DNA of 64,000 bases. Origin: Carposina sasakii (Eukaryota; Arthropoda; Insecta; Lepidoptera; Carposinidae). The notes beneath the pieces were generated by a model, which saw nothing but the letters and a program-made list of their open reading frames with translations, was not told the origin of the DNA and made no database searches. The DNA is taken from contig CP053167.1 of assembly GCA_014607495.2 (NCBI GenBank), positions 11,656,001 to 11,720,000 on the forward strand, in the 5' to 3' direction. Below are positions 28,001 through 37,074 of the stretch, piece after piece (position 1 is the first letter of the stretch; the number at the start of each line of letters is the position of its first letter). Position numbers and translations under genes: made by a program.

Positions 28001-31000
28001 TATTCTTCGTGGTTACAAATCACTAGATTATGTTTTATTAATTTTTTTCCCGTCTGAACCAGAAGGAGTCAGTTTGTACTTCAAGAGCCCAAAGTCGTCA
28101 GTCATGAGAGTGACACTGGGTCAAATTTCTACGCACTCGAGTATATTTTTTGAAGTAATTTAATGTTTATAAATACAAATGACTCACCATCTCATCATAG
28201 ATGGTCTGCGTATCAGCTACGTGGTCGTAGGCAGCATCGTATGTGAACATCTTATCCTGGCCCTTGGCGTTGTGCAGCTGGACCACCCCTCGTTCCGGCC
28301 ACACCTTCACCACCTGTCATATGAACAGACCATCAGCAACCTGCATTAAGCTTAAGGGTTATGTTGGTGAGCTAATAGAAAACCTGTGCGTGAAAGGGGA
28401 TCTAAAACTAATGTTTAAACCAGATTGTATAAACATCAATACTAAATCTGCCTGTAGGTATAGTTATATCATGGTAGGTACCTAACCTTCTACCTAATTT
28501 CTCGTTTTGGGTCATCTATGAATTTATTTAACATGGAGATAATCTACGTGCATGCACATAGACCTGTATACCTGTAGCGTGCTGTAAGTATGTACATTAC
28601 CTAATAGGGTATACCTAATAGGGTATTATTAATCAATAAGTAGGTGGGTACACAACACACGCAACAGGATTGTCATAATAACTGATTCAATATTGTTATG
28701 ATATTTACAATAAGTTTTATTTAGCCATCCTTGACATTAAACTAGAATAGCTATTAACCAACTAAATTATTGATAATTTTCATTTTATCATCGATCGATA
28801 CGAAAACAATTTAAGTGTTTACTAAAATAAGTATGTACCTACTTACACGAAACATTTTCGCTTGAATAGAACTTACAAGAAAAAAAAACCGAATTAATCT
28901 ATGCGCTTCAACAGTCTTATTATTCCTATTTCACAAGGACCTTTTACTATCATATTTTTTTACCCAAGATACTCTTAACTAGTTATAATCGTAAAAACGA
29001 ATGAAACTCGTAGAAAATCAAGTAGAACGCCTTCTTTCGGTGTAGATGTGGAAAATACCAGAAAGTGGTATTGATTTTGTCGCGAGCCTTTGTTTTCGGG
29101 CACCTACTGCCCAGTCTAGAGTCAGACAGGTCTAGACTTACTGGCGTTTTACTTAGATCGCCTAAATACATGATGAAGGGCTAAAATAATTAAAGTGCGG
29201 CTAAACTTAGGGAACTTTGGATGATGCTGAACTGAAGGTTTACATACATACATACATACACATGTCTGTGTTCCCGCAATGGGGTAGCCAAAACTACAGA
29301 ATCATTAAAGAGATTCCACAGCCACGTTTATTTATTTATTTTATTTATTTATTTATGTCAGATATATTTTTAAGCATGCAGGCAGGAATTGTTCTATCTT
29401 GAAATACTTGTATGCTGCAAGAAGGTTAATGATACCTAAACTATGTCTAGACTAATATTATTTATGTGGGCATAAGATAGGGAACATTTTAGCTTTATTC
29501 TTAAAAATAGCATCCTTCACCAGACCAAACCATTATATCCTTAAACCATGGTGTTTTTGTTAGTTTATTATTTAACTTTAAATAAGTAGGTAATGCACAA
29601 GGTACTTTTAAGTTTTAACTGTATTGGTGATATTTAGTCATAGTGTAAATTAATAGTAAGATAATGGGATGACTTTACCTAACGAATACGGTGTATTTGT
29701 AGTTTCCATAACCTTAGTGTTAAAATTAAAAGAAAAATATCGTAATTTTAGAACTACTTAAAATTACGAGTACCTAAGTAATTAGACACATCAGAATTAA
29801 ACCTTCACCACATCTACCAGGCCGAAGAACATTGTAGATAGCCTTTTAAGTAAAATAACCTAACTCCTTAGAAACCAAAATGTGAATGCGAATACACAAT
29901 ATTATCAATGCAGTACAATTTAAAAGTATATAACTTAGTACTAGATGTTTCTATTGTATGCCAGAACCTCAACCAACAACCCTGTGAGATTCCGACCACA
30001 CCAGTGTTAGTGCTGACCTCATCCGGTTAGCTTTACGTAAACTTGAACCTGTTTGGGAGTTTTGATCTTCTCCCGCTCCACTGGAACCTTGCTGGAGAGC
30101 CTTTCGTACCACTTCAGCTCTGGACCTCGAGTTTCCACCTAAATGTAAAGGAAGCACATGTACCGTTTCGCCCAAACTGGGGATATTGAAGAAAATACAG
30201 ACCACATTATACATATAGGTCGAATATAGAACCAAAAACATCAGAATTCTGAACTAATCTTTCACGATATTATTAAAATGCCAACCTTTTTAAACGTCTG
30301 AAAATCCTTACATAACAATGGAAAAATGTTTTCACGACTATATTATCATTCCATTCCACACAATTAACTGCATCGGAAAAATGTTTTCATGACTTTAAAT
30401 CTTCTGGATTGGGAATGCTTAACAACGTCTGTACGTAGAAAATGAGTAGTTCTTTATTATGTGTGTATCGGTATCAGCAATAAAAAAAAAGCATATCATC
30501 AGATCATTCGCCGGCATCCGACGTATTACAATCATCGTGCAATCATCACGGTAGTACAATTTGCAATATTTTCATTGTTTTTTGCAAAACGATGCTTTTG
30601 TTCCGCAGCGATTACTTTCACGAGCACATTAAAACCGAAATAACCTTCGGAAATAGACCTAATCTAAAAGAGCGATGGAGACTTAGACTAGACGTAGACA
30701 TAAACGATTGCTTAAAAGAATACTGAATACTACTGTATTTTGTATTGTGTGAATTCAAGAAACTTTTATGCCTGAACCTGTGTCCTGGAGACTCGAGAGC
30801 TCTTCAGTGCATTGTCACAGTGGAACGAATAATATGCGGTGATTTAAGAACACACCTCCTACTCCATCACCGTATATATTCGTTCCATTCAGACGAGACA
30901 TTTCTGAGAATACACAGAAGAAGCAAGAAGACAGTCTCGAGATTTCAGCCTACCCTAGCTAGATCATAACCACGACACGTAACGTCGGACTAGACGAGAG

Positions 31001-33110
31001 TGTAGAGGCACTATTAAGGTAGGTATCTAGGTAACTTATTATCTAACTAAATTAATATCGATGATTTTCGGTGCACTTGATAAAATAAATCTAATTCAAA
31101 GAGTCGCTAGTTACCCAAGAGTGCATAAAAATCTACGATAGGCAAACATAATCTAATACAAGTAGAAATCAGTAAAATGTTAGTAACTATATCACTAAAA
31201 ATGTTTTTAAGTAACTACTTAGCTACCTAATGAAGAATAATAAGCATGAGGGCCTAAGCCTGCATGTAACCGTTGCAGTTGTAATAGATAAGGGTTCATG
31301 ATGATAAAGCCAAAAAGGATTCGTTATTCCGTAGCTTTGCCATTCAAAAAATTTAAAGTAAACCCTCAGAGCAAATTAACCAAGTTCAATTAGTAAGCTA
31401 CAAGTGTTGTAACTACATATCCGCAGAAAAGCATCATTTCACTAACTATTAGGTAACGATGCAAAAAGTGCAACAGCCCTTTTGGCTGCTGCACTGAATC
31501 GTTGTTTGTCATGCGATTGTGTTGTTGATATTGGTTTGTTATCCACGATATCTGCGTGAGCGACTTACACGTTAAATATTACGTGTAATGCAATACCGTT
31601 AATTAAAATGTAGTAATGATGGTAGAGAGTTTTCGCGAAGTCTCTACCCAAGTCGATACTGGATGCAAAGACAATTTAACAATTTTACGAGCGATAGCTA
31701 GGTTCGCAAAGTTATCGAAACATTTCAATAGCGGTTAGACTTCATCACGACATTTAACGAACGTAACGAAACAAGGCTTCCTATTGGAGGGAATGATTTG
31801 ATAACTTTGCGAACCTCGCTGTCGACGTGTGTTATATTATAGTAACTATACAATCTACAAATCGACAGTCGACATACATACGATGTCCAGCTGAAGGCCG
31901 GGTCTCGGCCGGCCGGCTTGAGCATCTATGCCAAATACAGCGAGAGAAGCCCTACATGGTCTTTACCACTTATCAACACATGCGCGGACGCATGCTGCTG
32001 TATTTATTATGTAGGTACTTAACTAGGGCAGGTTTGTAAAACGTTCAATCTTGTGATGGATAATTCTATTTTTTTTTAAGACTTAAGACTTCGTCAGACA
32101 GATCAGCTGGATATGATTTCGGTGTTGATATCTACTACATAAAGTACCTGTATTGAACTATCGAAACTACATGTTTTGTGAACCCGTGTTTTTTATTCGT
32201 TAAGGATACCAATAGTCGGCGAGCTATATGGGTATCTTGAACGAACGAACATACCTATTCGATGATTTTTCGCGGCTACACGCGTAAATAAGTGCTCTCG
32301 ATGCTCTGAATTTTATAGGCTTATGAGAGATTATGCTTTTTATAAAGACGAAAGTGTTGTAAGGTGACTAGAAAATAAAGTAGTCTGCTGTAGGGAATTT
32401 TTAAATTCTGTAACTACATATTTTTATAGTCTTAGCGAAAATCTGTGCTTACTTATATGGTATCATTTTACCAATTTTCATAGACTTTCTTGACCGAGGT
32501 AGTTACGAGTATGACTATTACGTTAGGTATCCTTGAGCAAGATCTAAGACTTATAACAATATAGATTAGGCAAGTGCCTAAGATTGAGAAGTAGCTTTTA
32601 CATAGGTATTCATCAGAGTACTGTCGTAAGATTCAATATCGCCAAATCGCTTGCAAGGGCGTAAAATATGCAAGAATACCGAATTCCTAGCTACAGCTCT
32701 CCTACGCAAGTTGATTCACTATTTATGAACTATGTAAGTACTGCTACTTAGAGTAAAATATATCGACAAAGATGATACCTAGCAGAACATTGGCAAAGCA
32801 CAAATTAAAGCCTCATCTGAAATATGTAGGGTACTTATACACTGCCTACCAGAAAAAAATGTGTGTTTAATCGATATTAGCTTCCTTGAGGAGTATTGTT
32901 CCACATATACCTTATCCAGACACCCTCACATCACATTCAGTCGACGCACCAAGTTTGCGCAGCCTTAGCACCCGACATAAACAAAATTAAGGGTAGGAAA
33001 ATTACCTCTTCGTAGCCCTCCTTTTTCTCCTTTTCCGAGGGTGGTCGACATCGGACCACTACCTTAACACACTCATTCAAAGCTGTCCGGGGTCGTGCAG
33101 ACTTCTCCAT
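1079..33110 (-). CDS. Klp68D: Kinesin-2 motor subunit, KIF3B/Klp68D orthologue (C-terminus incomplete)
   Basis: Plus-end-directed microtubule motor; with a KIF3A-type partner and KAP it forms heterotrimeric kinesin-2 for ciliary and axonal transport. Eleven minus-strand exons agree in phase: 33006-33110, 28188-28313, 19913-20182, 13860-14053, 4163-4327, 3733-3869, 3246-3401, 2791-3112, 2024-2123, 1463-1581, 1079-1253 (1869 nt, 623 residues). The N-terminus [20 protein letters not shown] leads into a full motor domain: P-loop GQTGTGKT at 97-104, switch I NEHSSRSH at 207-214, switch II DLAGSE at 240-245, and the neck [12 protein letters not shown] at 341-352. A coiled coil covers roughly 385-525. 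The tail FVPRAAV and the stalk [16 protein letters not shown] favour KIF3B/Klp68D over KIF3A. The charged linker after the neck is short. The last exon ends at a good donor (cgc|gtgagt); if that donor is not used, the frame runs on to a TAG at about 998 inside a repeat. The final C-terminal exon was not found. Confidence 0.93.
2178..2324. mobile_element. Foldback MITE (copy 1)
   Basis: The two ends are inverted copies of each other (ggtcgactccggcagtca on the left, tgactgccggaatcgatc on the right), with AAACCTAAAC-type inner arms. A related copy lies at 63768-63911. It sits in the kinesin intron between exons 8 and 9. No coding capacity. Confidence 0.7.
2701..2768 (+). repeat. tRNA-derived SINE fragment (short family)
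   Basis: Contains a pol III B box (ggttcgattcc) in ggtcgtgggttcgattccca, followed by an A/T-rich tail ending attaataatttta. The A-box half is missing. It matches the elements at 53199-53310 and 55541-55634, including the tail. It lies only 23 bases beyond the donor of kinesin exon 8. Confidence 0.7.
5041..5573 (-). mobile_element. 5'-truncated LINE, 3' end only
   Basis: Read on the minus strand, this copies the last ~80 codons and 3' UTR of the LINE at 46567-47650. It starts within the frame reading [12 protein letters not shown] and ends in the same ACAATAAAGCA followed by a short TAA-type tail. It is a typical 5'-truncated non-LTR insertion. The reading frame is degenerate and not functional. 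Confidence 0.8.
10990..11145 (-). repeat. Dispersed repeat family with a 'gtcgactaaggaac' core (copy)
   Basis: This belongs to a family seen at several places (11990-12182, 16465-16665, 18340-18505, 29262-29330, 61190-61425). Members share cttagtcgactcttacga, agctgatgtattctag and a segment near 'ggggtagccagaactgcagg'. It is probably a SINE or the tail of a LINE. No protein is encoded. Confidence 0.6.
11725..11985. mobile_element. Foldback MITE with ~105-bp arms
   Basis: The left arm (acagggtgt...aagggtatgttaagcg through ttgagactcgaaatcacatg) is repeated inverted on the right, with only a short spacer. The ends are ACAGGGTGT and ACAACCTGT flanked by TA. It could fold into a long hairpin. No coding sequence. 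Confidence 0.85.
11990..12182 (+). repeat. Dispersed repeat family with a 'gtcgactcttacga' core (copy)
   Basis: Starts with a ggctgtgttcccgg-type segment and a 'ggggtagccagaaatgcagg' segment, then accttagtcgactcttacga and a terminal caaccccgcattagcac. Same family as the copies at 16465, 18340 and 61190. Confidence 0.6.
12585..12962 (+). mobile_element. Non-autonomous TIR element, family A (copy 1)
   Basis: Bounded by acaggatg on the left and catcctgt on the right. The interior contains tacgcgcgtctatgtgcat and gcagaaaaacgcagtcta. Two more copies occur at 26956-27992 (+, interrupted by a nested element) and 43672-44046 (-). No open frame of note. Confidence 0.8.
13141..13270 (+). repeat. Repeat shared with 61020-61165 (opposite orientation)
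   Basis: Contains aagtccggcggattattcac, gaactaaataaaaatgtatg and gcagattgcaaagatgc. The same blocks occur in reverse orientation around 61020-61165 within the TMEM131 intron. The type is unknown. Confidence 0.6.
13443..13545 (-). mobile_element. Fragment of a hAT-type MITE
   Basis: The sequence gaggttcccaaatttttatt, followed by a gacccctttcaaaag block, matches the inverted end of the element at 20449-20643. Only one end is retained. Confidence 0.6.
16465..16665 (+). repeat. Dispersed repeat family with a 'gtcgactcttacga' core (copy)
   Basis: Shows cttcaggatcgtaaaggaga, cacgtttaacatagcgggga and accttagtcgactcttacga in order, closely like the 61190-61425 copy. Confidence 0.65.
16987..17215 (+). 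repeat. Dispersed repeat, family D (copy 1)
   Basis: Begins with ataatcacgcctttatccct and includes caccaagaccctctcgtccc and ctgacttgtacagtatgtcc. It is nearly identical over ~210 bases to 24593-24800. No coding sequence recognised. Confidence 0.7.
17913..18036. mobile_element. Short palindromic MITE
   Basis: Inverted ends ctagggtccttacttata and tataagtaaggccctag flank a ~85-base interior. Non-coding. Confidence 0.65.
18340..18505 (-). repeat. Dispersed repeat family with a 'gtcgactcttacga' core (copy)
   Basis: Carries gcggggcttcactagaatac, a tagactaaggaattt segment and a ctaaacgtggctgcgggat segment, the reverse-oriented form of the 16465 copy. Confidence 0.55.
20449..20643. mobile_element. 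hAT-type MITE with CAGTGGTTCCC ends
   Basis: Starts with cagtggttcccaaagtgg and ends with the inverted ttcgggaatccctg. Both flanks contain gtctag, consistent with an imperfect 8-bp target duplication. The interior is rich in ggggtcca blocks. Non-autonomous. Confidence 0.75.
20980..21436 (-). mobile_element. TIR element, family B (copy 1)
   Basis: The ends acaggttgtttgtgacagcc and ggctatcacacacaccctgt are inverted repeats of each other. Inner blocks such as gccaggcaaatattgatatg also occur in the copy at 25821-26258 in the opposite orientation. Confidence 0.75.
22050..22700 (+). repeat. Duplicated 'cccgactgcg' repeat with tatg microsatellites
   Basis: Two copies (about 22056-22135 and 22615-22695) share tacccgactgcgcgacgcaa, aggagtggtattgt and a tatgtatg run. 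Between them is a ~100-bp direct duplication around ggtatcgttagatttg/ggtatcattagattc, each followed by 'cccacggga'. Probably a degenerate transposable element. Non-coding. Confidence 0.6.
23084..23542. mobile_element. Long palindromic foldback element (two 204-bp arms)
   Basis: Bases 23084-23287 are repeated as the inverted complement at 23339-23542 with no mismatch seen in the parts I compared, around a 51-base spacer that itself holds inverted ggatcc blocks. The outer ends read ataaaaacataattt and aaattatgtttttat. Near-perfect arms suggest recent insertion or ongoing homogenisation. No protein coding. Confidence 0.88.
23837..24026. mobile_element. CCCCCTGATTAC palindromic MITE (copy 1)
   Basis: Left end gccccctgattac, right end gtaataagggggc, with long internal inverted arms (caaagcgatagcgaat and its complement). 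One of five family members in the window (also 40451, 51601, 55146, 63527). Confidence 0.8.
24337..24585 (+). repeat. tRNA-derived SINE, full-length-looking
   Basis: The tRNA-like head has an A box (ttggtgtagttgg) and a canonical B box (ggttcgaatcc at 24391-24401). A conserved body follows: caaacattgatgtgatgaat, tttccgagtcatggatg, acacaagaccttagg. Other copies are at 54643-54830 and, interrupted, at 55403-55745. It lacks a folded tRNA 3' half, so it is not a tRNA gene. Confidence 0.85.
24593..24800 (+). repeat. Dispersed repeat, family D (copy 2)
   Basis: Same order of blocks as 16987-17215 (ataatcacgcctttattcct, cttctgaccaattttgaggg, ctgacttgtgcagtatgccc). It directly follows the SINE. Confidence 0.7.
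25080..25340 (+). repeat. Lepidopteran dispersed repeat with 'ctgctggacgtaggcct'
   Basis: Contains ccactgctggacgtaggcct, ggcacgccacaag and gctgggcaggcggattggtg. Related pieces lie near 1000-1030, at 38180-38310, 42035-42215 (reverse) and 51455-51530. It is abundant in moth and butterfly genomes. Confidence 0.65.
25355..25545 (+). mobile_element. Non-autonomous Helitron-like element (short copy)
   Basis: Starts TCTATATACATATAATAAAA and ends with tcgcgggcgtccactag, i.e. a CTAG terminus. It shares cagaaacggctg and cggataatttcga with the longer copy at 40691-41011. Confidence 0.75.
25821..26258 (+). mobile_element. TIR element, family B (copy 2)
   Basis: The ends acagggtgtgggtgacagcc and ggctgtcacaaacatcctgt are inverted. 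Internal blocks match 20980-21436 in opposite orientation. Confidence 0.75.
26441..26497 (+). repeat. 12-bp tandem repeat (cctcagctgggg)
   Basis: About five near-perfect copies of a 12-base unit, cagctggggcct / cagctgggacct. Intronic and non-coding. Confidence 0.85.
26956..27992 (+). mobile_element. TIR element, family A (copy 2), split by a nested element
   Basis: Outer ends acagga and caccctgt. The interior matches 12585-12962 (tacgcgcgtctatgtgcat, gcagaaaaacgcagtcta) but is interrupted after actttcgacc by the element at 27181-27876. Confidence 0.8.
27181..27876. mobile_element. Nested long-TIR element inside family A
   Basis: The ends ttagatgaaaacaaaata and tattttgttttcatctaa are inverted, with inner arms of ~150 bases containing gggtgcgcccaccaccgggc. 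The host segment ctttcgacc appears on both sides (27172-27180 and 27877-27885), consistent with a ~9-bp target duplication. No transposase frame. Confidence 0.85.
28314..33005 (-). other. KIF3B intron 1 (4.7 kb): contents
   Basis: Holds a fragment of the 'gtcgactcttacga' repeat (29262-29330), (tttа)-type microsatellite sequence near 29327-29360, a small inverted repeat near 30820-30890 and a palindromic MITE (31690-31824). The rest is AT-rich. Frames such as 30745-30969 show no family features and no splice support. Confidence 0.55.
31690..31824. mobile_element. Short palindromic MITE
   Basis: Inverted ends gcgatagctaggttcgcaa and ttgcgaacctcgctgtcg, with gttatcgaaa and tttgataac inside. Non-coding. 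Confidence 0.65.
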
Positions 33111-34025
33111 CTTCATTCACCCTCTTCCTTCACCGTAAATAATATTAATTCAAAGTCACTGATATCGATCCATTCGGGTTGTACGTAACGACGGCATCAC
33201 CCGTTTTTAATACTTCTTTGTACTAAAACGGTCACTTCTAGAAGTAATATTCACAAAAATGAATAATCTAATTGTTACACACTTTGTTGAATTATAAAAT
33301 AACAAAATTAATAAAATTCGTAAATATAATAGAAAGCAAATTCACAACAACCGCCACAAGCGGAGACTTTTCCCGACTGACGTTTTACTAAATGTCAAAA
33401 TGAGAAATGACATATTGTTTTTTTTTTGGCATTGTGTATTTAGCGTTGGAATACTTTATGCATCGTTCTTTTGGCACGCTTTAAATATTCTATATTGAAT
33501 GACCCTAAAATGATACCTATAACTTAAACTTTTAATTATTTATAAGGTTGAAAAACTTAAAACTAGAACTATCAAATATGTATATCAATTATAAACCTTT
33601 AAAATCAATGTAAATAATTTCTCAGGTGCAGCAGGTGTCAATAAATATTTGTTGTCAGTAGCCTTTCGGCTTAAAAAAAGAGTAAATAAAAAATACTTTT
33701 TTTAGTTTATCCCGAAGGAAAGGCAGGGGGAAATAAGCCCATACAGCCATTGTCTTTAGTAAATGATTTCTGAATTTATGATGGATAATTTTTTAGAATA
33801 ATTTTTCATTTTGACTAACTTTACACTTGTTCTTGAGGATTTTCTCGACGTTTCCATTCATCATCATCATTATCATCCATCATAAATTCAGAAATCGTTT
33901 ACTAAAGACAATGGCTGTATGGGCTTAGTTCCCCTTGCTTTTCCTCCGGGATAAATTAAACAAAAAATAAAAAATAAAAAATTCACATAAATATAAACTT
34001 GCACATGCTTAAAAACTAAGAAAAT
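33111..34025. promoter_or_regulatory. Shared 5' region of KIF3B (-) and VPS26C (+)
   Basis: The two start codons are 915 bases apart and point away from each other, so this interval must contain both promoters. It is AT-rich with no obvious TATA or CpG-island signature. About a quarter of it is the palindromic MITE at 33706-33955, which ends only ~70 bases before the VPS26C ATG. No other frame of note. Confidence 0.55.
33706..33955. mobile_element. Palindromic MITE in the bidirectional promoter interval
   Basis: Inverted arms: tttatcccgaaggaaaggca with agcccatacagccattgtct on the left, and the complementary agacaatggctgtatgggct with tccgggataaa on the right. A fragment of the same family lies at 43490-43575 in a CRBN intron. 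Confidence 0.8.
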
Positions 34026-36331
34026 ATGTCTGTGTCCTTAAACATAGTACTCAAAAGGGCCAGTAAAGTATATCATGAGGGGGTGAGTGTGTTACACTGT
34101 TACAAAAACTAGTTCAACTGAAATTACAGGAGATTCAATTTACCTAACAAAATTCTTTTGGTCAGGAAACTATAGCGGGGATCGTGGCAGTGAACTGCAG
34201 CGGTGATGTCCGTCACGAAGGCTTGTCGCTGGTGATGGAGGGCACCGTAAACCTTCAGCTCAGTTCCAAAAACGCCGGCATCTTTGAGGCGTTCTCGCAT
34301 AATATAAAGGTACCCACAGTAGCTTTCTCAACGCGCCTTTCGATCAATTGGGGTGTCGCAAAAGGGGCGCTAAGGAAAATTCCATCTTTAAGCTACAGCA
34401 AAGTAACTCAAGGAATGTTTCTATTATAGTACATATATGTATTTCTGTTTCCAGCCCATAAACCTGCTAAATACTACAATAGAATTGGCCCCACCTGGCA
34501 AGATACCAGTAGGATTAACAGAGATTCCATTTGAGTTGCCCCTGAGGGCACGACAAGCTGTGTCACCCGGTTTCCCTGGGCTGCTGGAGACATACCATGG
34601 AGTATTCATTAATGTGCTCTACACACTCAAGTCTAACATGAAGAGGTCATTTCTGAACAAACCTTTGAATGCCACCTGTCAGTTCTTTGTACAGTATCAA
34701 CATGTAAGTGTCTTATTTAATTTTTATTGTATGTATGGATGGATGTTCACTTAAGCCAAGTTATACAATTAAGCTAAGTTATACAAAAATTATTTTAGAA
34801 TAAGTACATCATAATTTATAAAGATAAGTCCACCGCTGAACATAGTCTTCCCCCTAACTATGTATGGATGTACTAAGAAAATAATTTGATGTATTGCATT
34901 GAAAATATAAATGCTTCAAACCTATAACTTAATATTCAATAAACATGACATGTTTATCATTATTTCAGGTTCTTATATGTGGGTATCTGTATACTGTGTG
35001 TGCATAAATAATGTATACTATGTGCAGCTAATAATTAGATGTCCATAGCAAGAGTGCCCGCCTCTGAAGCCGGTCCGTTGTGAGCTGAGCCCGGCGTCGC
35101 TGCGCGGCGGTGGCTGCGCGCCGAGGTTCCTTGTGCATGCAGAACTCGACTCCACCGTGTGTGCTGTGGATAAACCTGTCACTGGGAAGGTAAACCTCAA
35201 CAACGATAGGCTACAGAGTAATAACCTGTGGGACTAGTGGTTAAATAGTCATTATTTACTTGTTTAAGATGGCACTGACTCTTAAATGAATCATGGAGAT
35301 GATAATTTTATTTTAACATGTTCGCTGGCAGACTTTCTTTTCTTACCATTTTGACATTTTAGTTCAACATCTAGTGCCAGAACGTCTGCAAGTAAGCATT
35401 GGCTACAACTTTAGAAAACTAAGGAAATGCAAATTTGTAGACAGTGGCAGTAAATGTGTTGTTGTACTGACTGATAGGCGGAGGTTATGCCAACATCCTA
35501 TATAAATGCAGGTTTAATTTATTTTACTGCCTTCTAAAAGTTTTATTAATGTTACCAAATCAAATGTGTTTATTTGTGGATCATAGGTTAGGCACAGATG
35601 TTATGCATAAATAAAAAAGGTAGGTACCTCATGTAACCTTCTATGTCCCACCATTAAGGCATACAAATATTTATTAAATTGCACAAGAAATTAAATCATG
35701 CATTATTAACATCATTAAAAAAAAAATTATGTTCTGTTTCAGATCCGAATAGATGAATGTTCTGTGAGCATCAAGTCCATAGAGCTACAACTTGTACGTG
35801 TTGAGACATGTGGTGCACCAGATGGATTTGCTAAAGATGGTCAGTGGACATTCCTTAGCACCAATTGATTGATATATTAAAATGAACATGCCATAAGATT
35901 TCATTGACATCCATAACTATCAGAGATATAGTTAATAGTTATGAATTCTTGTTTGCAGCAACGGAGGTGCAGAACATCCAAGTGTGTGAGGGTGACCCGG
36001 TGAGGGGCCGGGATGTACCACTCTACATGGTGCTGCCCAGACTCTTTACTTGTCCTACTACCAGCACCACACACTTTAAAATTGGTAACTATGTTATAAT
36101 ATTATGTTCTTAGCTATACTTACATCTCTAAGCCCAATGGGCTTACTCAATTTTAAAGATTTTTTGCATGAAGTTTTTTGGGATTTGAAGATATGCATTT
36201 CCCATGTCAAACATGTGTAAATAATATTTTGTTGTTTTGTTGCAGAATTCGAGTTAAACATAGCAATAATATTTGAAGATGACTACCTTGTAACTGAAAA
36301 CTTTCCTATATTACTTGTAAGAGGTAGATGA
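34026..36331 (+). CDS. VPS26C: VPS26C (DSCR3), Retriever complex arrestin-like subunit
   Basis: Arrestin-fold subunit that forms Retriever with VPS35L and VPS29; with the CCC complex it recycles cargo from endosomes to the plasma membrane. Seven exons agree in phase: 34026-34082, 34166-34309, 34455-34703, 35049-35189, 35743-35839, 35959-36084, 36246-36331 (900 nt, 299 residues; the human protein is about 297). The start MSVSLNIVLKRASKVYHEG matches the family N-terminus (LDIKIKRANKVYH). Other landmarks are GLSLVMEGTVNLQL, ETYHGVFINV, SIELQLVRVETCGAP, PLYMVLPRLFTCP and the C-terminal DDYLVTENFP. All introns are short (about 80-560 bases) and free of obvious transposons, unlike the neighbouring genes. 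An AATAAA lies at 36415-36420. The gene is head-to-head with KIF3B. Confidence 0.96.
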
Positions 36332-36414
36332 TAAATTGGCGAATTTACGATACAATGTATCTGCTGTTATGTATTTACTTAAGGTATAAGTAACACTTTT
36401 ATTTATCTTAAAAT

Positions 36415-36420
36415 AATAAA
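36415..36420 (+). terminator. VPS26C polyadenylation signal
   Basis: A canonical AATAAA lies 84 bases after the VPS26C stop codon. It is inferred from position only. Confidence 0.55.
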
Positions 36421-37074
36421 TCTATAATGTAAGTAAGTAAGAAGCAGGGGGTCTATAAGCACCTGCCTTTATTTATGGAGTCGCCGCAATATGTGTGTGT
36501 GTAAAGGAGAATAACTATTGTGTATAGCTTCTTTTGAAAGTTATTGCTAGTTAGCATTTCTGCTTAGTTTGTGCTATTTGTATTGCTAGACATTTGGCAT
36601 TCATTTTATGGTCGCCTGCTCGTCGCCTGTCTTAGGGTAGACACGGCAATAGGAATGCCAAGTTTTACAAAAAAAATATTAAAATACATGATAATTTATG
36701 AAAGTATTTTTATTTTCATTTAGTTGTTTACCTAAACATGAATGATTTTTATACAGTACGGTAAAATGAAGGTAAAGTACTGGTAAAAACAGAAAAATGC
36801 ATACATTTCTTGCACGCAAACGCGAAACGCTTTATTGGCTGTTTAGACTGTCGTTTTAAACAAAAAAAAATCAGACGCAATGACAGCTGTCAAGTCAAGT
36901 ATCTTTCAAATACTGTCAATCAGTCCCAGATTTTTTCAAGATACCTACTAATCTTCTACTAATTAAAATTGATCCCTTATAATTATTTAAAGAAAGGAAT
37001 TAACAAATATTTGCTTAATGGTTTTACTCAGTGTTTTCCCGCTTTTTCAATTCTAGTTTGAACGTGAAGTAAAA
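36421..37074. other. Intergenic: VPS26C 3' flank to HTH gene
   Basis: About 650 bases of AT-rich sequence between two genes on the same strand. It should contain the promoter and 5' UTR of the downstream gene. No repeat, frame or clear promoter motif was recognised. Confidence 0.5.

Larger units (their letters stand above)
20183..28187 (-). other. KIF3B intron 2 (8 kb): contents
   Basis: Densely filled with transposable elements: a hAT-type MITE (20449), two copies of TIR family B (20980 and 25821), a duplicated 'cccgactgcg' repeat (22050-22690), a long palindrome (23084-23542), a CCCCCTGATTACG MITE (23837), a tRNA SINE (24337), repeat D (24593), a Helitron-like element (25355), a 12-bp tandem repeat (26441) and family A with a nested element (26956-27992). 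No extra kinesin exon was seen. Confidence 0.65.
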
